A DNA stretch of 64,000 bases from Mangrovicella endophytica (GTDB lineage: Bacteria; Pseudomonadota; Alphaproteobacteria; Rhizobiales; Rhizobiaceae). The first letter of the stretch is position 1. Each line of letters opens with the position of its first letter. A program made the translations under genes and the position numbers. The stretch lies in assembly GCF_002893625.1 (NCBI RefSeq), contig NZ_PKMZ01000001.1, forward strand, positions 682,001 to 746,000, written 5' to 3'. This document shows, in pieces, positions 52,499 to 62,009 of the stretch. Below the pieces are notes generated by a model. It saw only the letters and a program-made list of their open reading frames with translations, did no database searches and was not told the origin of the DNA.

Positions 52499-53051
52499 TC
52501 AGCCTCGACTTCGCCTGGAGCGGTGGCGGGCACTCCGGCCTCGTGGTCGCGGCCGGAAACGTCCTGGCGCTCCTCGTCCTCGGCGCCGCCGCATCGATTG
52601 CGGGAGGCGACGTCGTGACGTCACCCGAACTGGATCGCCGCGAGGCCCCCGTGCCTCGAAGCGCTGCAACGGACGTCGACCGCGTGATCGCTGCCTCGGT
52701 AGAGGACCTGATGCAGAACGGGGAGATATACCGGACGTCGACCTGAACCTCGACAGGATTGCCCGCCGGCTTCGCCGTCCAGCCCGTGATGTCTCTGGTG
52801 CCATCAACCGCACGCGGGGCATGAGCGTGTCGCAGTATGTGAACGGCTATCGGGTGGAGCGCGCCTGCCGGCTGCTCCTGGACACGGCGGACCCGATCAC
52901 GCGGATCATGCTGGACGCCGGATTCGGTACGAAGTCGAATTTCAACCGCGAGTTCCAGAGGGTCACAGGCATGACGCCGAGCGCCTATCGGCGCGCCAAG
53001 GGTAGACCCTCCGGTGTCTCGACGGGAGATGAACCCGACGGCGCCACATAA
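52489..53051 (+). pseudogene. AraC-family regulator remnant with membrane-type N-terminus, frameshifted
   Basis: The first frame, opening at about 52489, gives LDFAWSGGGHSGLVVAAGNV, then LALLVLGAAASIAGG, matching the last helices of AraC regulators with membrane-bound N-termini. It continues to DVDRVIAASVEDLMQNGEIYR. A second frame from 52734 gives DVDLNLDRIARRLRRPARDV, then GMSVSQYVNGYRVERACRLL and TKSNFNREFQRVTGMTPSAY, the AraC DNA-binding domain. One extra G in CCGG at 52731-52734 would join them. The upstream part of the gene is missing, so it is broken in any case. Confidence 0.82.
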
Positions 53052-53237
53052 TCGCATCGGGAGCCCTCTTTCCTCGTGATGCGGCACGTCCAGGAGCGTG
53101 TTCCAGTGGCGCCTTTCCGTTCGACCCGTCGCCGCTACTCCGGTCCTGTCGGAGGCTCCGATGGCGCCCGGATCGGAAAGCTGTCATTCCTGCGATCGTC
53201 GATGCTGACCACATCTGGATCGGAGCAACCCGCTGGC

Positions 53238-54263
53238 ATGCGCCCATCTCAGTATTCAGCCATGCTCGCCCTCGGGTTCGTCGTCGCAACGCCGGCGCTC
53301 GCCAACGACTCCACCGCATCCTTTGCGACAGGAGGCTTGGTGCTGACCAAGACGGACGCCATCGCCATGAGGTCCGAGGACCTGTCGGTATCGACGGACG
53401 CGATCCGGGTCGCCTACGTCTTCCACAACACGAGCGAGAAGCCCGTCACGACCACCGTCGCGTTCCCCGTGCCGAATGTCACGGCCTCGCCCTATATCGA
53501 CATCTCCATTCCTAACGACGACCCGTCGAACCCGCTCGGTTTTGAGACACGCGTCGAGGGCAAGGCGGTCAGGATGGCGCTGGAGGAGAAGGCGACGCTC
53601 GACGGTCGCGACGTGACGGCGCTGCTGAAAGGGCTGGGCGTTCCGCTGGCGCCGCAGGACGAGAAAGCGGGCGAGGCGCTCGACGCCCTGCCGCGGGCGA
53701 AGCAGGATGAGCTGATCAAAGCCGGCCTCGTCGAGCCGGGCGATCCCGAAGCCGCCGACAGCGGCGAGCGCAACCTCCAGGCGCTCTGGAGCTGGAGCGG
53801 CACCTACCACTGGGAGCAGACCTTCGCGCCTGGCCGCGATGTCAAGGTCGAGCACAGTTACACGCCCTCCGTTGGCAGCAGCGTGGCGACTGTTCTCGAC
53901 ATGGAGCCCGACTATCCCGACGATGTGAAGGCGATGCGCGAGCGCTACTGCATCGACGACGCCTTCATGCGGGCGATGAAGAAGCGCAGCGCCGAGTGGC
54001 AAAAGCGGTTTCCGGACCAGGGCTACGCCTTTTCCGAACAGAGCTTCGAATATGTGCTGACGACGGGGGCGAACTGGGCGGAGCCGATCGGCGACTTCAG
54101 GCTCACGGTGGACAAGGGCGCGCCGGAGAACCTCGTCTCCTTTTGCGCCGATGGCGTGAAGAAGACCTCGTCGACCACCTTCGAGGTGCGGCACCAAGCC
54201 TTCGTCCCGAAGCGTGACCTTGCGGTCCTCATCCTTCTGCCGGTGAGTCCGCCACTGCCCTGA
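53238..54263 (+). CDS. Exported DUF4424-family protein
   Basis: The 341-residue protein has a signal peptide (YSAMLALGFVVATPALAND, cut after ALA near residue 20). The mature part is typical of DUF4424: NDSTASFATGGLVLTKTDAI, then FHNTSEKPVTTTVAFPVP, then HWEQTFAPGRDVKVEHSYTPS and a C-terminal Cys pair (RYCIDD, SFCADG). Its function is unknown; it is probably periplasmic. I use the ATG at 53238 directly before the signal sequence; the frame continues upstream without a good start. Confidence 0.85.
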   Translation: MRPSQYSAMLALGFVVATPALANDSTASFATGGLVLTKTDAIAMRSEDLSVSTDAIRVAYVFHNTSEKPVTTTVAFPVPNVTASPYIDISIPNDDPSNPLGFETRVEGKAVRMALEEKATLDGRDVTALLKGLGVPLAPQDEKAGEALDALPRAKQDELIKAGLVEPGDPEAADSGERNLQALWSWSGTYHWEQTFAPGRDVKVEHSYTPSVGSSVATVLDMEPDYPDDVKAMRERYCIDDAFMRAMKKRSAEWQKRFPDQGYAFSEQSFEYVLTTGANWAEPIGDFRLTVDKGAPENLVSFCADGVKKTSSTTFEVRHQAFVPKRDLAVLILLPVSPPLP

Positions 54264-54755
54264 GCGGTTCGGGCCACACGACAATTCAGGGGTACGTCGT
54301 CTTCGGCGACCTCTCGCTCTCGATTTCCTCCCGGAGGTTCTATTCCGAAGATCGGGACGACCGGCAGGTTTCACTGCCATGACTCCTGGACTCGCGGCAT
54401 ACAGACGGGGGAGGGAAGGCATGCGGCGGCGGCTCCGGCGGTTCTCGATCAGTCCTTCGGCCTCGGCGGAATACGCGCGACGGGACCGTTCGACGGCAAA
54501 TGGAGGAGGAGCACTCAGGCATGCTGCGCGGTGGACGCTGAGCCTGACGTCGTCGCGGGCACCCAGGGCACGACGCGAAAACTTTTCCGAACCTTCATCG
54601 AGGCCGCTGTCGACCTGCAGCTTAGCGGGAGCTTCCTGTAAGCTGCTGTGCCTCCACCGAAATCGCGGCGGAGGGACACTGCGTGAGCCGACGGGATAGT
54701 CAAAGCGGCTAGGGACGTTGATGCTGGGGCGAGCACAACGTGCAGAGAGCCTGCG
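54264..54755. other. Intergenic region between DUF4424 gene and lysR
   Basis: In these 492 bp open frames on both strands are short, Arg/Ser-rich and unmatched to any family. I see no terminator or clear promoter. It probably contains the lysR promoter. Confidence 0.5.
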
Positions 54756-55673
54756 ATGAAAGCGGAACCACCTAATCTCACCATCAAGCAGATGCGCGCG
54801 GTCCAGGCCGTCGCCCGCTACTCCAGCTTCGTTGCAGCCTCTGTCGACATGCGGATGTCGCAGCCCGGCATTTCGCGGCTGATCCGGTCGACCGAGGCGG
54901 AGCTCGGCGTCGAGCTCTTCCATCGCAGCACTCGACAGGTGGTGCTGACCTCGGCCGGCCTGCAGTTCCTGCCTGTTATCGACCGGATGCTGGCCGAGTT
55001 CGATCTGGCCGCCGGCAGCTTGGCCTCGCTGCAGCAGCACCATCAGGGGCATGTCATCCTCGCATGCCCCGTCTCCATCGCGAGCAAGATGCTCGCTGAG
55101 ATCGTGCTGCGGTATCGAGCCGACCACTCCGATGTGACGATCGAGATCCGGGAAGCTCTACGGGAGGAGGTCGTCAACCAGATTCGGTTCGGAGTCGCCG
55201 ATTTCGGTCTCGCATCGTTCATGGAGCCCGATGAAGACCTTGCCGTCGAGGCCCTCTGCGAGGTCGCCTATTACGTCATCGTGCCACGCAACCACCGTTT
55301 TGCCGAACGAGAGTCCGTCAGCCTGGTGGAATTGAGGGGCGAGCCGATGGTTTCGCTGCCTCCCACCTCGATCATTCGGCGGACGTTTGACGCGGCCGCG
55401 GCCCGTGGCGGCTTCGGCCTTAGCCATACGATCACAGTCAACTCGCCGGTCTCGGTGTTCAGCCTGGTGGAAGCAGGGGCCGGGATCGCCATCCAAAACG
55501 GGGCGAACGTGCGCTCGCACCTGAATGAGCACGTCGCTGCGCTCCCGCTGGATTCGCCTCGCATAACCTCGTCGATCGCCACCTTTCGACTGCGCTCACG
55601 CATGATGAGCCCTGTCGCAGCATCGTTCATGCGAGTCGTCGAAGCGTTTTTCCGGACCCATCCCTGCACCTGA
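54756..55673 (+). CDS. LysR-family transcriptional regulator
   Basis: The 305-residue protein has an N-terminal helix-turn-helix at about 18-67 (VARYSSFVAASVDMRMSQPG, then SRLIRSTEAELGVELFHRST). A periplasmic-binding-like ligand domain follows from about 95 to 295. It precedes, in the same orientation, the peptide-import operon at 55897-63853 and probably activates it in response to the imported substrate. An inverted repeat, GATAAC-N18-GTTATC, lies in the 223-bp spacer. Confidence 0.93.
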   Translation: MKAEPPNLTIKQMRAVQAVARYSSFVAASVDMRMSQPGISRLIRSTEAELGVELFHRSTRQVVLTSAGLQFLPVIDRMLAEFDLAAGSLASLQQHHQGHVILACPVSIASKMLAEIVLRYRADHSDVTIEIREALREEVVNQIRFGVADFGLASFMEPDEDLAVEALCEVAYYVIVPRNHRFAERESVSLVELRGEPMVSLPPTSIIRRTFDAAAARGGFGLSHTITVNSPVSVFSLVEAGAGIAIQNGANVRSHLNEHVAALPLDSPRITSSIATFRLRSRMMSPVAASFMRVVEAFFRTHPCT

Positions 55674-55752
55674 GCAGAGGGACTGCCCTGGGTCGCTGCA
55701 GAACGCGCTACCGCGCGCCTATACATGCAGCAAGCTGCTCAGATTCAGCTCT

Positions 55753-55797
55753 GATAACAATCGCGCATCAGTCGCCGTTATCCAAAACACTTTGACA
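55753..55797 (+). promoter_or_regulatory. GATAAC-N18-GTTATC repeat and -35-like box before the M20/Opp operon
   Basis: GATAAC (55753-55758) and GTTATC (55777-55782) are perfect inverted half-sites centred about 24 bp upstream of TTGACA (55792-55797). This is the position where LysR activators bind. No good -10 is visible at 17 bp spacing. The start codon at 55897 is 100 bp further. Confidence 0.45.
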
Positions 55798-55896
55798 GGA
55801 GTGGCCGTCCTGCGCTCGCTTGTTGTCGAGCAAAGTTGACGAACACCTTCGAGCCTGCCCGTCACCGGGTGGGGCGGGACAGTATTGGGTAACGAG

Positions 55897-57252
55897 ATGG
55901 CCTCATATCTTGATCAGGACAGCGTCCGCCAAGGGCACCTGGACGAACTTATCGAATTCCTGCGTCTCCCGACGATCTCGGCCCGCAACGACATGTCGGT
56001 GATGGAGCAGGCGGCCGACTGGCTGATGCGGCGGCTGCAGGGTCTTGGGGCTGAGACGCGCCTCCTGGACAGTCCCGGCTTTCCCGTCGTTTACGCCGAG
56101 ATCAAGGGCGACAGCGACCGGACGATTCTCTTCTACAATCACTACGACGTGCAGCCGCCCGAACCGCTAGAGGCTTGGACCTCGGATCCCTTCGAGCCCG
56201 CCGTGCGCGACGGCCGCCTCTATGCCCGGGGCAGCGACGACAACAAGGGCGCGCTGATGTCGCGCATCCACGCTGTCGAGGCGCTCCTCAAGGAGCGTGG
56301 CAGTCTGCCGCTGACGGTGAAGTTCCTGATCGAGGGCGAGGAGGAGTCCGGCTCGCCCAGCCTGCCAGTCGTGGTGGAACGGCACCGCGATCTCCTGAAG
56401 GCCGACGCCTGCATTTGGGAGAACGCCCGCCGCGACGACGCGGGGAGCCCGACCATGACGCTCGGCAACAAGGGCATGTACTCATTCGAGCTGCGGGCGC
56501 GCACGGCCAGCGCGGACTCCCATTCCGGCAAGGCGAACATCTATCCGAACGCAATCTGGCGCCTCGTCTCGGCACTGGCGAGCATGCGAGATCCGAACGG
56601 GCGCGTGCTGATCAAAGGCTTCTACGAATCCGTAACGCCGCTCAGCGCCTCCGACGAGGAGATCTGCCGCTCCACGCCAGCCAACGGCGCGGCGCAGGCC
56701 AGGAAGCTCGGGCTGGAGACACTGGTGCCCGGCAACGACGACTATGCCGTCAACCGGGCGCTGTTCTACACGCCGTCGCTCAACATCCAGGGCATTACCG
56801 GCGGCTACACCGGACCGGGCCACAAGACGGTCAACCCCGCGACGGCCATGGCGAGGCTGGAGTGCCGCCTCGTCAAGGGGCAGGATCCCGACGCTGTCGC
56901 GGAGATGATCTCAAGCCATCTCGTCAGCCACGGCTATCCCGACATTGAACTCGTCAGCAAGAAAGCGGGAGCCTGGCCGAGCTACACGGCGACCGACCAT
57001 CCCTTCGTCCAGATCGTCCAGGCCGCAGGCGCCGAGGTCTACGGCCGGCCCGTGGTGATCCTGCCGAGCTCGCCCGGCACCGGTCCGCGCTTCGTCTTCA
57101 AGCACGTGCCGGAGATGCCGATTGTGGCGCTTGGCGTCGGGCATGCCGACAGCCGGGCCCACGCGCCGGACGAGAACATCGCGGTGGAGGATCAGTTCCT
57201 GACCACCAAGCAGGTCGCCCGGATCATGGAGCTTTACGCCAGCGCCGGTTGA
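55897..57252 (+). CDS. M20-family metallopeptidase / deacylase, first of two
   Basis: The 451-residue protein has the metal-binding residues expected of the M20 di-zinc family: FYNHYDVQPPEPLEAW near 75 (His, Asp), GSDDNKGALMSRI near 111 (bridging Asp) and EGEEESGSPSL near 145 (Glu pair). A dimerisation domain follows at about 190-310 (ADSHSGKANIYPNA). Such enzymes cleave dipeptides or N-acyl amino acids in the cytoplasm. I use the ATG at 55897; a TTG four codons upstream is also in frame. It is the first gene of the peptide operon. Confidence 0.92.
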   Translation: MASYLDQDSVRQGHLDELIEFLRLPTISARNDMSVMEQAADWLMRRLQGLGAETRLLDSPGFPVVYAEIKGDSDRTILFYNHYDVQPPEPLEAWTSDPFEPAVRDGRLYARGSDDNKGALMSRIHAVEALLKERGSLPLTVKFLIEGEEESGSPSLPVVVERHRDLLKADACIWENARRDDAGSPTMTLGNKGMYSFELRARTASADSHSGKANIYPNAIWRLVSALASMRDPNGRVLIKGFYESVTPLSASDEEICRSTPANGAAQARKLGLETLVPGNDDYAVNRALFYTPSLNIQGITGGYTGPGHKTVNPATAMARLECRLVKGQDPDAVAEMISSHLVSHGYPDIELVSKKAGAWPSYTATDHPFVQIVQAAGAEVYGRPVVILPSSPGTGPRFVFKHVPEMPIVALGVGHADSRAHAPDENIAVEDQFLTTKQVARIMELYASAG

Positions 57253-57295
57253 GCCGGCGAACGGCTCCGCGTGTCTTCAACAAGAGGGTAGTGAG

Positions 57296-58831
57296 ATGAG
57301 CATCAGACAGATGTTACGAGCCGGCCTCGTCGCCGGCTGCGCGGCGATGGCGCTCGCGTTTGCCGGGCCCGCATACGCGCAAGAGCGCGAACTCGTCATC
57401 GCGCAGGGGATCGACACCTCGGGCTTCGATCCCCATGCCCACACCACCGCGGCAATCGAGGCGATCCACGTCAACATCTTCGACTACCTCCTCATGCGTG
57501 ACGGCAAGGGCGAACTGCAGCCCGCGCTTGCCACCGAGTGGGAGCAGGTCTCAGACACGGCCATGCGCTTCCGCCTGCGCGAGGGCGTTCTCTTCCATGA
57601 CGGTACGCCCCTGACCGCGGCGGACGTGAAGTTCTCGTTGGAGCGTCCGGCGCTCGACGAGAGCGTGATCCAGCATTCCTTCTACGACACGATCCGCGAG
57701 GTGGAGGTCGTCAACGACCACGAGGTCATCATCCATACCGATGGACCGGACCCGATCCTCCTCAACCGTGTCAGCCGCATCGGCTCCGGCATCGTGCCGA
57801 AGGCCTATGTGGACAAGGTCGGCTGGGACGGCTTCGCCCAGAAGCCGATCGGCACCGGCCCGTTCCGCATGGTCGAGTGGCGCCGCGACGACCGCATCAT
57901 AATGGAAGCCTTCAAGGAGCACTGGCGCGGCGCACCAGCCTGGGACCGGCTCATCCACCGCACCATCCCCGAGGATTCCACGCGCGTCGGCGAGCTGGTC
58001 AGCGGCGGCGTCGACATCGCTACCAACATTCCGAGCCAGGACATCGAACGCGTGAAGGCATCGGGCATCGCGACCACAGCACCCTGGCCGAGCTTTCGTG
58101 TCATGACGCTCTTCGTCAACACCAAGGAAGGCTCCCCGTTGGCCGATCCGAAGGTCCGCGAGGCCGTTGACCTCGCGATCGACAACAAGGCGCTGATCGA
58201 CACCGTCTTCAACGGCCTCGGCACCCCGGTGCGCGCCGCCGTGACCCCCGGCCTCTCCGCGGTGCCGATGGAGTACCACAACACCTTCCTCTACGATCCC
58301 GAGCGTGCGGTCGCGCTGCTCAAGGAGGCTGGCTACGGCCCGAACGAGCTGACGCTCAAGCTGCAGGGCCCGAGCGGGCGCTACCCGCTGGATGTCGAGA
58401 TGCTGGAGATCATCTCGGTGATGCTGAACGCGGTCGGCATCAACACCGAGATCGAGGCGCTGGAATGGAGCTCCTACAACAGCCGCATCTGGGAGCCGAA
58501 CAAGATCGAGCATCTGGCACTAATCGGCCATGCCAACTCCCTTCAGGACGGCTATCACGCGGTGCAGCGGGCGCGTTGCGGACTGGAGTTCAGCAACAAG
58601 ACCGGATGGTGCGACAAGCGTTTCGACGAAGTCGTTGGCCAGTCCGCCGTCACCGTCGACCCTGAGAAACGGTCGGCGCTCCTCGCCGAGGCCTTCAAGC
58701 TCCTGACCGACTCCCGCTCCATCATCTTCCTCATGCAGCTGGAAAACACCATCGGCATCGGCAAGGACGTCGACTGGAGGCCGAGCCCTGACGAACAGCT
58801 CTGGATGTATGCCGCCAAGCCGAAAGGCTGA
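57296..58831 (+). CDS. Opp/Dpp-type substrate-binding protein (family 5)
   Basis: The 511-residue protein has a signal peptide (MLRAGLVAGCAAMALAFAGP, cut after AYA near residue 27). The mature part has GIDTSGFDPHAHTTAAIEAI near 40, LREGVLFHDGTPLTAADVKFSL near 95 and GTGPFRMVEWRRDDRI near 187, all family 5 hallmarks. It binds the peptide-like solute in the periplasm. It lies 43 bp after the M20 gene. Confidence 0.93.
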   Translation: MSIRQMLRAGLVAGCAAMALAFAGPAYAQERELVIAQGIDTSGFDPHAHTTAAIEAIHVNIFDYLLMRDGKGELQPALATEWEQVSDTAMRFRLREGVLFHDGTPLTAADVKFSLERPALDESVIQHSFYDTIREVEVVNDHEVIIHTDGPDPILLNRVSRIGSGIVPKAYVDKVGWDGFAQKPIGTGPFRMVEWRRDDRIIMEAFKEHWRGAPAWDRLIHRTIPEDSTRVGELVSGGVDIATNIPSQDIERVKASGIATTAPWPSFRVMTLFVNTKEGSPLADPKVREAVDLAIDNKALIDTVFNGLGTPVRAAVTPGLSAVPMEYHNTFLYDPERAVALLKEAGYGPNELTLKLQGPSGRYPLDVEMLEIISVMLNAVGINTEIEALEWSSYNSRIWEPNKIEHLALIGHANSLQDGYHAVQRARCGLEFSNKTGWCDKRFDEVVGQSAVTVDPEKRSALLAEAFKLLTDSRSIIFLMQLENTIGIGKDVDWRPSPDEQLWMYAAKPKG

Positions 58832-58874
58832 CGCCGGCTCGACGACGCAGAAGCAGAGAACGGAGATTGTCTAA

Positions 58875-59795
58875 ATGATCGGATACGTCGTTCGGCGCGT
58901 TCTGCAGATGATCCCCGTCCTCTTCGGCATCACGCTGGTCGTCTTCGTGCTGCTGCGCGCCTCGGGCGACCCGGTCAGCCTTATGCTGGGCGAGGAAGCC
59001 TCCGAGGCGCAGATCGCCCAGCTTCGCGAGGCCTACGGGCTCGACCGTCCGCTCTACGAGCAGTACGCGGTCTACATGGGCGATCTCCTGACCGGGGATT
59101 TCGGCCGCTCCATCCGCTACAACAACCAGCCTGCGCTGGAGGTCGTGCTGGAGCGCCTGCCGGCGACGGCGAGCCTTGCCGCGATGGCGCTTGTCTACGC
59201 CATCCTCATCTCACTTCCGGCCGGGATCATCGCGGCACTGTATCGCCGCCGCATCCCCGACCAGATCGCTTCCTTCCTGTCAGTGCTCGGGCAGGCAATG
59301 CCGAATTTCTGGCTCGGAATCATGCTGATCCTCGTCTTCGCGATCTGGTTCGGCTGGTTCCCGGTCTCCGGGCGCGAGGACGCCTATGCGGTCGTGCTGC
59401 CGGGCCTCGCGCTCGGCGCGAGCCTGGCCGCCGTGCTCACTCGACTGCTCCGCTCGTCCATGATCGAGGTACTGAGCCAGGACTACATCCGCACCGCCCG
59501 CGCTAAGGGCATTGGTCCTACGGCCGTGATGCTGCGCCATGCCATACGCAATGCGCTTCTGTCTTACTTGACGGTGATCGGCCTCGAGGCGTCATCGCTG
59601 ATGGCCGGCGCGGTGGTTACCGAGCAGGTCTTCGCCTGGCCCGGCATCGGCCTCTTGGCGATCCAGGCGATCAACTCGCGCGACATGGCCGTGGTGCAGA
59701 CCATCGTCATCCTCGCCGCGCTGATCGTGATGCTGGTCAACCTCCTGGTGGACGTCCTCTACTCCCTCATCGATCCAAGGATCCAGCATGTCTGA
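58875..59795 (+). CDS. Opp/Dpp-type ABC permease (DppB-like)
   Basis: The 306-residue permease has the DppB pattern: MIGYVVRRVLQMIPVLFGIT at the N-terminus, LRASGDPVSLMLGEEASEAQ near 35, TRLLRSSMIEVLSQDYIRTA near 195 and a C-terminal YSLIDPRI. Its stop overlaps the next start by 8 bp. It forms the transmembrane channel with the DppC-like partner. Confidence 0.94.
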   Translation: MIGYVVRRVLQMIPVLFGITLVVFVLLRASGDPVSLMLGEEASEAQIAQLREAYGLDRPLYEQYAVYMGDLLTGDFGRSIRYNNQPALEVVLERLPATASLAAMALVYAILISLPAGIIAALYRRRIPDQIASFLSVLGQAMPNFWLGIMLILVFAIWFGWFPVSGREDAYAVVLPGLALGASLAAVLTRLLRSSMIEVLSQDYIRTARAKGIGPTAVMLRHAIRNALLSYLTVIGLEASSLMAGAVVTEQVFAWPGIGLLAIQAINSRDMAVVQTIVILAALIVMLVNLLVDVLYSLIDPRIQHV

Positions 59796-60678
59796 CCTTG
59801 AGCTCGCCCCGTCGGCAGGCTGGCGCCTCCGGCCGTTCGCCGCGCTCGACCTGCGCCTTTCGCCGCTCGCAGCAGTCGGGATCGTGATCCTCCTGGCTTT
59901 CGTCGCGATGGCGCTCTTCGCCCCGCTGCTCGCGCCTTTCGATCCGGCGATCCCCAGCCTGCGCGCCCGCCTCGCGCCGCCCTCATGGCTGGAGGGCGGT
60001 GTCGCCCAGCATGTGCTCGGCACCGATCATCTTGGCCGGGACATGCTGTCACGGCTGATCTTCGGCAGCCGCATCGCCCTTCTGGTCGGCTTCCTCGGCG
60101 TTGCGGTGGCGCTGATGATCGGCGTCTGCGTCGGCCTCGTCTCGGGCTACTTCGGCGGCAAGCTCGACGCCGCGCTGATGGGCGCAGTTAACACGCTGCT
60201 CGCCATTCCCAATACGCTCCTCTACCTGACGGTGCTCGCCGTCTTCGGCCAGAGCCTGCTGCTCCTCATCCTCATCATCGGCTGCATCAACTGGACCACC
60301 TTCGCGCGGGTCGTGCGAGGCGAGGTCCTGACGATCAAGCGGCGCGAATTTATAGAGGCCAGCCGCACCATCGGGCAGCGGCCGGTCGTGACGATGTTCA
60401 AGCATGTCCTGCCGAACGTCCTCGGTTCGATCATCGTCATCGCCACGATGAACGTCGCCATGCTCATCATCCTCGAGGCCTCGCTCTCTTTTCTCGGCTT
60501 CGGCGTGCAGCCGCCGACCGTCACCTGGGGCAGGATGCTTGCAGATGGACGCGGCTATGTGGCAACGGCCTGGTGGCTCGCGGCCTTTCCGGGTCTCATG
60601 ATCACGCTGCTGACACTGTCGCTTATTTTCATCGGCGACTGGCTGCGCGATCGCTTCGACCCGAGGAGCGACTCGTGA
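59788..60678 (+). CDS. Opp/Dpp-type ABC permease (DppC-like)
   Basis: The 296-residue permease has an N-terminal helix at about 30-50, VLGTDHLGRDMLSRLIFGSR near 75 and the C-terminal ILEASLSFLGFGVQPPTVTW near 235, which are DppC signatures. The ATG lies 8 bp inside the previous gene and the stop overlaps the next start (GTGA), so all three are translationally coupled. Confidence 0.94.
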   Translation: MSDLELAPSAGWRLRPFAALDLRLSPLAAVGIVILLAFVAMALFAPLLAPFDPAIPSLRARLAPPSWLEGGVAQHVLGTDHLGRDMLSRLIFGSRIALLVGFLGVAVALMIGVCVGLVSGYFGGKLDAALMGAVNTLLAIPNTLLYLTVLAVFGQSLLLLILIIGCINWTTFARVVRGEVLTIKRREFIEASRTIGQRPVVTMFKHVLPNVLGSIIVIATMNVAMLIILEASLSFLGFGVQPPTVTWGRMLADGRGYVATAWWLAAFPGLMITLLTLSLIFIGDWLRDRFDPRSDS

Positions 60679-62009
60679 CCGCCTCGACCGCCGACCGCGA
60701 CTTGTCCAACCTTCTGGCGCTGCTGCGCATCCCGAGCCACGCCGGCAATGCCGATGCCAAACGCGCGGCCGCCGAACTCTGCGGATCGCTCCTGCGCGAG
60801 GCCGGTTTCAAGGTTATATTCGCCGGGCCCGCAGAGGCGCCGGCGGTGATCGCCACCCTCGCAGGCGGAGGGCCGGGACGTCTCCTCTTCTACAACCACT
60901 ACGACGTCGTTCCGCCGGGCGAGCGTTCGGCCTGGGCGCACGATCCGTTCGAGCCGCTGATCGAAGGCGACCGCCTGATGGCGCGCGGCGCCTCCGACCA
61001 CAAGGCGAGCTTCATCTCGCGCCTCGCGGCAGTGCGCCGCCTCCAGGCAGCGGGCGGGGCGCCGGTGGGCATCACCTTTCTCGTCGACGGCGAGGAGGAG
61101 ATCGGCAGCCCCTCGTTGGAGCGGATCATCCTCTCGGAACGCGAACGGCTACAGGCCAATGGCGGACTGTACTCGGGAGGTGCCCGCGCCGAGGACGGCA
61201 GCATGGCAATCCGCGCTGGTTGCAAGGGGCGCTGCGGCTTGCGTCTGACCGCAGGGGCAGGGCGGCAGGACAACCATTCAAAATGGGCAGCCGTGCTGCC
61301 GAGCGCCGCCTGGCGCCTCGTCGCGGCTCTCGCGGCCATGCGCGACGAGGCGAGCGGCAAGGTCCTCGTCGAAGGGTTCGAAGACGGCATCCTCGGCCCG
61401 GATGCGGCGGACGAGGCCGCAATGGCCGCACTGGAGTTCGACCGCAGCGCTTTTCTTGACGCGGTCGGCCATGACGCGCTCCGGCCCGAGGCGGAGCCGG
61501 ATCCGATGCGCGCCTCGATGTTCGCGCCGACCTTCAACATTGCCTGGCTCGGCAGCGGCCCGGGCGGCGGCACGGTGTTGCCGGGCTCTGCCAGCGCCTT
61601 GCTCGACATCCGGCTCGTTCCCGGGCAGACGGCGGCAGCCATGGAGGAGCGCGTGCGCGCCCATCTCTCGCGGCACGGTTTCACCGACATCGAGATCAAG
61701 GCGGAAGGCGGAAGCGATCCTGACAAGTGCGACCTCTTCGATCCCGTGATGGTCGCGCTCGATGCCGCCTGCCGCCGGAGCGGTACCCCCTATCACGTCC
61801 ATCCCATGGGTGCCGGCTCCGGCCCCCGCCACCTCTTCCGGCGTCATCTGGGCTACAGCCTTGTCCAGGACCCGGGTTGCTCCTGGCAGGGCTCCAACGA
61901 TCATGCCGCCAACGAGAACATCATGATCCCGCACTTTCATCTGAACCGCGAGATCATCGCCGATTTCCTCCGGCTCTACCGCGCGGCCGGCGCGAGGGCA
62001 GGACGGTGA
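60675..62009 (+). CDS. M20-family metallopeptidase / deacylase, second of two
   Basis: The 444-residue protein starts at GTG 60675, overlapping the permease stop (GTGA). Metal ligands are in [16 protein letters not shown] near 75, [13 protein letters not shown] near 111 and [14 protein letters not shown] near 143. The layout parallels the M20 gene at 55897, so the two are paralogues with probably different acyl or amino-acid specificity. It hydrolyses the imported substrate or its first product in the cytoplasm. Confidence 0.92.
   Translation: MTASTADRDLSNLLALLRIPSHAGNADAKRAAAELCGSLLREAGFKVIFAGPAEAPAVIATLAGGGPGRLLFYNHYDVVPPGERSAWAHDPFEPLIEGDRLMARGASDHKASFISRLAAVRRLQAAGGAPVGITFLVDGEEEIGSPSLERIILSERERLQANGGLYSGGARAEDGSMAIRAGCKGRCGLRLTAGAGRQDNHSKWAAVLPSAAWRLVAALAAMRDEASGKVLVEGFEDGILGPDAADEAAMAALEFDRSAFLDAVGHDALRPEAEPDPMRASMFAPTFNIAWLGSGPGGGTVLPGSASALLDIRLVPGQTAAAMEERVRAHLSRHGFTDIEIKAEGGSDPDKCDLFDPVMVALDAACRRSGTPYHVHPMGAGSGPRHLFRRHLGYSLVQDPGCSWQGSNDHAANENIMIPHFHLNREIIADFLRLYRAAGARAGR

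Noticed and set aside
53256-55127. 623-residue minus-strand open frame
   Set aside because: It spans the DUF4424 gene, a spacer and lysR on the opposite strand, with no domain support.
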